Assembly (NCBI RefSeq): GCF_001635455.1
Contig: NZ_LWEH01000013.1
Location: 62,001-126,000 of the forward strand
Reading direction: 5' to 3'
Origin: Vibrio sp. HI00D65
Lineage (GTDB): Bacteria; Pseudomonadota; Gammaproteobacteria; Enterobacterales; Vibrionaceae
DNA length: 64,000 bases
Made by a program: the position numbers and the translations under genes. The number at the start of each line of letters is the position of its first letter. Position 1 is the stretch's first letter. Of the stretch, positions 60,107 to 64,000 are shown piece after piece. Below the pieces are notes generated by a model. The model was given only the letters and a program-made list of their open reading frames with translations. It did not search any database and was not told the origin of the DNA.

Positions 60107-61384
60107 CTATTTAAAGCAATGAGTATTTTGTAATGCAGTGTCGATAGCAGCGACCAATTTTTCGATATGTTGTGGTTCGCTAATAAACGGAGGCATCATA
60201 TAAATTAACCTTCCGAATGGACGAATCCAAACACCTTGCTCGACAAAATGAGCCTGTATAGTTTCCATTTCGACTGGCGAGTGGGTCTCTACGACGCCAA
60301 TAGCGCCTAACCAACGAACGTCTTTAACCAGTTCATGTTTGAGCAACGGTGGCAGTAGCTCTGAGAAGAGCTGTTCAATTTGTAGAGTTTGATTTTGCCA
60401 GTGGCCTTGCTCTATTAGGGATAAACTCGCGGCCCCAACGGCACAAGCTAATGGGTTACCCATAAAAGTTGGGCCGTGCATGAAGCAACCTGCTTCACCT
60501 CCACATACGGTGTCTGCGACTTCTTTGCTTGCTAGTGTTGCGGAAAGCGTCATGTAACCACCAGTCAGTGCTTTGCCGACACACAAAATATCCGGTTGAG
60601 TATCTGCATACTCGCAGGCAAACAATTTACCTGTGCGGCCAAAGCCGGTCGCAATCTCATCCAAAATTAACAGCACGTTAAATTCGTCACAAAGCAAGCG
60701 AACTTGTTTTAAGAACTCAGGGTGATAAATACGCATACCGCCAGCGCCTTGAACAATCGGCTCTAAGATCACGGCGGCGACTTCTTGATGATGTGCGGAT
60801 AGCTTTTCACGAAAACTATCAATGTCACTTGGGTTCCAGTCATCCCAAAAGCCAGTCTTCGGTGAGTCAGCGAAAATATGCTCAGGTAAAAAACCCTTAT
60901 AGAGACTGTGCATTGAGTTATCGGGATCTGTCACTGACATCGCAGCGAACGTGTCACCATGATAACCATCTCTCAGCGTTAAGAATTTAGAGCGAGGTTG
61001 TCCTTTCGCATGCCAAAACTGAAGTGCCATTTTTAGGCTCACTTCTACAGCAACTGAGCCCGAATCAGCCAAAAATACGTGTTCTAGATTGTCTGGTGCT
61101 AGCTTAAGAAGCTTCTTACATAAATCGATAGCGGGCTGGTGGGTGATGCCACCAAACATCACGTGTGAAACCTTTTCGATCTGGCTGTGCGCTGCTTCGT
61201 TTAAGACCGGATGATTGTATCCGTGGATCGTTGACCACCAAGAGGACATGCCATCAATAATTCGATTTCCGTCTTCTAGTTCTAGGTAAACGCCGTCTGC
61301 ATTGGTAACAGGATAGCAGGTCAGAGGTGTTAAAGTTGATGTGTAGGGATGCCAGATATGCTGGCGATCAAAGGCGAGATCCAT
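60107..61384 (-). CDS. bioA: Adenosylmethionine-8-amino-7-oxononanoate aminotransferase
   Basis: BioA makes DAPA from KAPA using SAM as the amino donor. The 425-aa PLP enzyme shows the conserved DGMSSWWSTIHGYNHP, the cofactor region ILDEIATGFGRTGKLFA and the Schiff-base Lys in LCVGKALTGGYMTLSA. It is divergent from bioBFC, with a shared BirA operator between, as in E. coli. Confidence 0.96.
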   Translation of the reverse strand: MDLAFDRQHIWHPYTSTLTPLTCYPVTNADGVYLELEDGNRIIDGMSSWWSTIHGYNHPVLNEAAHSQIEKVSHVMFGGITHQPAIDLCKKLLKLAPDNLEHVFLADSGSVAVEVSLKMALQFWHAKGQPRSKFLTLRDGYHGDTFAAMSVTDPDNSMHSLYKGFLPEHIFADSPKTGFWDDWNPSDIDSFREKLSAHHQEVAAVILEPIVQGAGGMRIYHPEFLKQVRLLCDEFNVLLILDEIATGFGRTGKLFACEYADTQPDILCVGKALTGGYMTLSATLASKEVADTVCGGEAGCFMHGPTFMGNPLACAVGAASLSLIEQGHWQNQTLQIEQLFSELLPPLLKHELVKDVRWLGAIGVVETHSPVEMETIQAHFVEQGVWIRPFGRLIYMMPPFISEPQHIEKLVAAIDTALQNTHCFK

Positions 61385-61422
61385 AACGATTTCCGTTCCT
61401 GTTGCGGTTAAAAAGCAACCAT

Positions 61423-61456
61423 ATGTAAACTTTTGTTATTATCAATGTGTTGACAG
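61423..61456. promoter_or_regulatory. BirA-type biotin operator
   Basis: The half-sites TGTAAAC (61424-61430) and GTTGACA (61449-61455) form a dyad with an 18-bp spacer, matching the E. coli bio operator geometry (TGTAAAC-18-GTTTACA) with one mismatch. It lies between the bioA and bioB starts, where biotin-loaded BirA would shut off both directions. Confidence 0.85.
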
Positions 61457-61543
61457 TCTAAAGCTTGTCGGTAGACTAGCCAAGCATAAATGCAATCTCT
61501 ATTGATGGAGATGCGACATCAAATAATAAAAAAGGATCGACAC

Positions 61544-62596
61544 GTGGAAGTTCGTCATGACTGGACAGTCGCTGAAGTAAAGGCACTGCTTGAAAAACCA
61601 TTTATGGATTTAATGTTTGAAGCACAACTGGTTCACAGACAGTACCAAGAGCACAACCACGTGCAGGTGAGTACGCTGTTATCGATCAAAACAGGTGCTT
61701 GTCCTGAAGATTGTAAATACTGTCCGCAAAGTGCTCACTATCGAACTGATGTCGATAAAGAGCGCCTGATGGAAGTTGAGCGTGTGTTGGATGCCGCACA
61801 GAAAGCTAAGAATGCGGGCTCAACACGTTTTTGTATGGGCGCAGCATGGAAGAACCCGAAAGCGCGCGATATGCCACACCTTACCGATATGATTAAAGGT
61901 GTAAAAGGTATGGGACTAGAAACCTGTATGACACTAGGCATGCTAACGCCCGAGCAAGCAGGTGAATTAGCCGATGCAGGGTTGGATTACTACAACCACA
62001 ACCTTGATACCTCTCCAGAGTTTTATGGCAGCATTATTACCACTCGTACCTATCAAGATCGTCTAGACACGCTATCTCACGTTCGTGATGCCGGTATGAA
62101 GATCTGTTCAGGCGGTATTATTGGTATGGGTGAAAGCACTAATGACCGTGCAGGTCTTCTGGTAGAGCTAGCTAACCTTCCGGTACACCCAGAGAGTGTG
62201 CCAATCAATATGCTTGTTAAAGTGAAAGGCACACCGATGGAAAACGTCGATGATGTTGAGTCTTTCGACTTTATTAAATTGATCGCGATTGCTCGTATCA
62301 TGATGCCTAAGTCTGCGGTTCGTTTATCTGCAGGTCGCGAGAACATGAACGAACAGATGCAAGCGATGTGTTTCATGGCAGGTGCAAACTCTATCTTCTA
62401 CGGCTGTAAGCTATTGACTACGCCAAACCCAGATGAAGATACAGATATGCAGCTGTTCAAGAAGCTGGGTATCAACAGCCAAGAAGTGGCTCAAAAGCCT
62501 GATGAAATTCAAGAAAACGAACTGTTAGATCAAGTGGTGGAGCGCGTTGCAGCTCGCCCTACGAAAGATGACATGTTCTACGATGCCACGGTTTAA
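61544..62596 (+). CDS. bioB: Biotin synthase
   Basis: BioB is a radical SAM enzyme that inserts sulfur into dethiobiotin. The 350-aa protein has the 4Fe-4S cluster motif C53-P-E-D-C57-K-Y-C60 and later conserved Cys/Arg residues ([19 protein letters not shown]). I chose the GTG at 61544 because AAAGGA lies just upstream and the length fits BioB; the frame is open upstream to 61490. It overlaps bioF by 14 bases. Confidence 0.96.
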   Translation: MEVRHDWTVAEVKALLEKPFMDLMFEAQLVHRQYQEHNHVQVSTLLSIKTGACPEDCKYCPQSAHYRTDVDKERLMEVERVLDAAQKAKNAGSTRFCMGAAWKNPKARDMPHLTDMIKGVKGMGLETCMTLGMLTPEQAGELADAGLDYYNHNLDTSPEFYGSIITTRTYQDRLDTLSHVRDAGMKICSGGIIGMGESTNDRAGLLVELANLPVHPESVPINMLVKVKGTPMENVDDVESFDFIKLIAIARIMMPKSAVRLSAGRENMNEQMQAMCFMAGANSIFYGCKLLTTPNPDEDTDMQLFKKLGINSQEVAQKPDEIQENELLDQVVERVAARPTKDDMFYDATV

Positions 62597-63755
62597 ATCT
62601 CGCATCAAAGAAGCCCTTGTTTATCGCCGTGAGCAAGGGTTAACACGTCAACTCAAGGTGCTTGAAAACAGTAATGGTCCATTGCTTAGTAGTGAAGGTT
62701 CACACTTCATAAACTTTTCGAGTAATGACTACTTGGGACTGGCGAACGATCCTGAGTTGGTCGAAGCATGGCAAAACGGGTTGTATCAGTATGGTGCTGG
62801 CAGTGCAGCGTCGCCATTAGTCACCGGGTTTAGCTCAGCTCATCGAAACCTAGAAGCTCAGCTGTGTGAGTGGCTTGGCTTCGAGCGTGCCATTCTTTTC
62901 AATTCTGGATTCAGCGCCAATCAAGCCTTGTTGTTTTCTCTGCTCGAGAAAGATGACGTCTTGCTACAAGACAAGCTTAATCACGCCTCTTTGATAGAAG
63001 CGGGTGTGCTTTCTCCGGCCTCAATGAAACGCTTTAAGCACAACAATGTGCAGCATCTTGAGTCGTTACTAAGCCGTTCTCCACAATCGTTAATCGTGAC
63101 GGAGGGCGTTTTCAGCATGGATGGTGACCAAGCACCTCTCGAAGATATCACTAGCCTTACCAATGAATATGACAGTTGGTTGGCGGTTGATGACGCTCAT
63201 GGCATCGGTGTGTTAGGCGACAGAGGGGCAGGTAGCTGCAATGCTGTGCAAATCACACCTGATATTTTGGTGGTGACCTTCGGTAAAGCATTTGGTCTTT
63301 CCGGTGCTGCGATTCTATGTTCAGCCGAGGTGGGTGATTACTTAACCCAGTTTGCACGGCATCATGTCTATTCGACGGCAATGCCACCCTCACAGGCTTT
63401 CGCTTTGTCCCATGCGTGTCAGATGATTCAAACCCAAGAGTGGCGCAGAGAAAAACTGATTGAGCTAGGTGGTATATATGCGGAGCAGATGAGAGGTATA
63501 CATGGCTTTGTAGATACCAAGACTCCTATTAAGCCATTTGTGATAGGGGAAACGCAGGCGGCATTATCGATAGCAGAAGAGTTAAAGCGCAATCAGATAT
63601 GGGTAACGGCGATAAGACCGCCGACCGTTCAGGCTGGGACGGCTCGTTTGCGAATTACATTAACCGCCAATCACACTCAAAAGCAGGTTAACCAATTAAG
63701 CCGTTCGTTGCTTCAAGCTATCGAATTGAGCTGTGCATTAAAGGAAGAGGTTTAG
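62583..63755 (+). CDS. bioF: 8-amino-7-oxononanoate synthase
   Basis: BioF condenses pimeloyl-ACP (or CoA) and alanine to KAPA. The 390-aa PLP enzyme shows [26 protein letters not shown] and the Schiff-base Lys in [15 protein letters not shown]. The ATG at 62583 ([12 protein letters not shown]) lies inside the end of bioB; an earlier start in the same frame would overlap bioB more heavily. Confidence 0.95.
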   Translation: MPRFKSRIKEALVYRREQGLTRQLKVLENSNGPLLSSEGSHFINFSSNDYLGLANDPELVEAWQNGLYQYGAGSAASPLVTGFSSAHRNLEAQLCEWLGFERAILFNSGFSANQALLFSLLEKDDVLLQDKLNHASLIEAGVLSPASMKRFKHNNVQHLESLLSRSPQSLIVTEGVFSMDGDQAPLEDITSLTNEYDSWLAVDDAHGIGVLGDRGAGSCNAVQITPDILVVTFGKAFGLSGAAILCSAEVGDYLTQFARHHVYSTAMPPSQAFALSHACQMIQTQEWRREKLIELGGIYAEQMRGIHGFVDTKTPIKPFVIGETQAALSIAEELKRNQIWVTAIRPPTVQAGTARLRITLTANHTQKQVNQLSRSLLQAIELSCALKEEV

Positions 63756-63758
63756 CAA

Positions 63759-64000
63759 ATGTCACAGGAAGCAGTAGTGCATGAATACCTAGGCCAAGAT
63801 AAAAGTGCGATTGCCGAAGCGTTTGGTAAAGCGGCAACTACCTATGACAAACATGCTGAGTTTCAGCGTGATGTGGGCCACCGCTTACTGGATAAGCTAC
63901 CAAGCGATCTTTCTGGTCTTAAGGTCCTCGACCTCGGTTGCGGAACGGGTTATTTCTCAGAACAGCTTTTGAGTCGCGGTGCCGAAGTGGTTTGTGTCGA
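63759..64000 (+). CDS. bioC: Malonyl-ACP O-methyltransferase BioC (partial)
   Basis: The 3' end lies outside the window; 80 codons are visible. The start three bases after bioF follows AGAGG. The SAM-binding loop VLDLGCGTGYFSE and the N-terminal IAEAFGKAATTYDKHAEFQ are typical of BioC, which caps malonyl-ACP to begin pimeloyl synthesis. The operon order bioB-F-C matches E. coli. Confidence 0.92.
   Translation, partial: MSQEAVVHEYLGQDKSAIAEAFGKAATTYDKHAEFQRDVGHRLLDKLPSDLSGLKVLDLGCGTGYFSEQLLSRGAEVVCV

Overview
This window is a stretch of the main chromosome of a marine gammaproteobacterium, almost certainly a Vibrio, probably near the V. splendidus group. Three things point there: gene order (mfd next to csiV and a PilZ gene, lolCDE-comEC-msbA-lpxK-ycaR-kdsB, lrp-ftsK-lolA-rarA-serS), Vibrio-type proteins such as CsiV and a VC1899-like CARF protein, and moderate-GC codon use. 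No rRNA, tRNA, phage, transposase or CRISPR array was seen. Most of the window is core genome.

Layout. 0.3-5.05 kb: cyoABCDE cytochrome bo3 operon. 5.1-8.5 kb (mostly minus strand): ppiB, dsbA, a small exported Cys protein, two 5'-truncated gene remnants back to back, and two small unknown proteins. 8.8-14.4 kb: a stand-alone CBS protein, a MATE transporter, a zinc/cadmium P-type ATPase behind a MerR-type promoter, and udp behind a CRP site. 14.5-17.9 kb (minus): an orphan CARF-nuclease of the Card1/VC1899 family and a chemotaxis receptor. 18.1-25.0 kb: hinT, a MITE-like element, a COG3014 lipoprotein gene, ycfL, lpoB, thiK, ycfP and ndh, which follows the E. coli hinT-ndh cluster but lacks nagZ. 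25.0-30.6 kb (minus): a GNAT acetyltransferase, csiV, mfd and a PilZ-like gene. 30.8-40.7 kb: lolCDE, a DUF2062 gene (minus), comEC, msbA, lpxK, ycaR (59 aa) and kdsB. 40.9-46.2 kb: cmk, rpsA with a structured leader, ihfB, lapA, lapB and pyrF. 46.3-48 kb (minus): miaE and a membrane-anchored coiled-coil protein. 48.3-59.5 kb: cysB, a methyltransferase, ald (minus), lrp, ftsK, lolA, rarA and serS. 59.7-64 kb: a YbiI-like zinc finger gene, then bioA divergent from bioBFC with a BirA-type operator between them; bioC runs off the end.

Functionally the window is rich in envelope biogenesis: lipoprotein sorting (LolCDE, LolA), LPS (MsbA, LpxK, KdsB, LapA/B), activators of peptidoglycan synthases (LpoB, CsiV) and disulfide formation (DsbA). 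Respiration is represented by Cyo and Ndh, the latter with a perfect FNR box. The items most worth a second look are the orphan CARF-PD-(D/E)XK nuclease far from any CRISPR locus, the fused remnants of a divergent regulator/target pair near 7.35 kb, the 260-bp MITE-like element at 18.74-19.0 kb, and the small HCC-motif exported protein beside dsbA.
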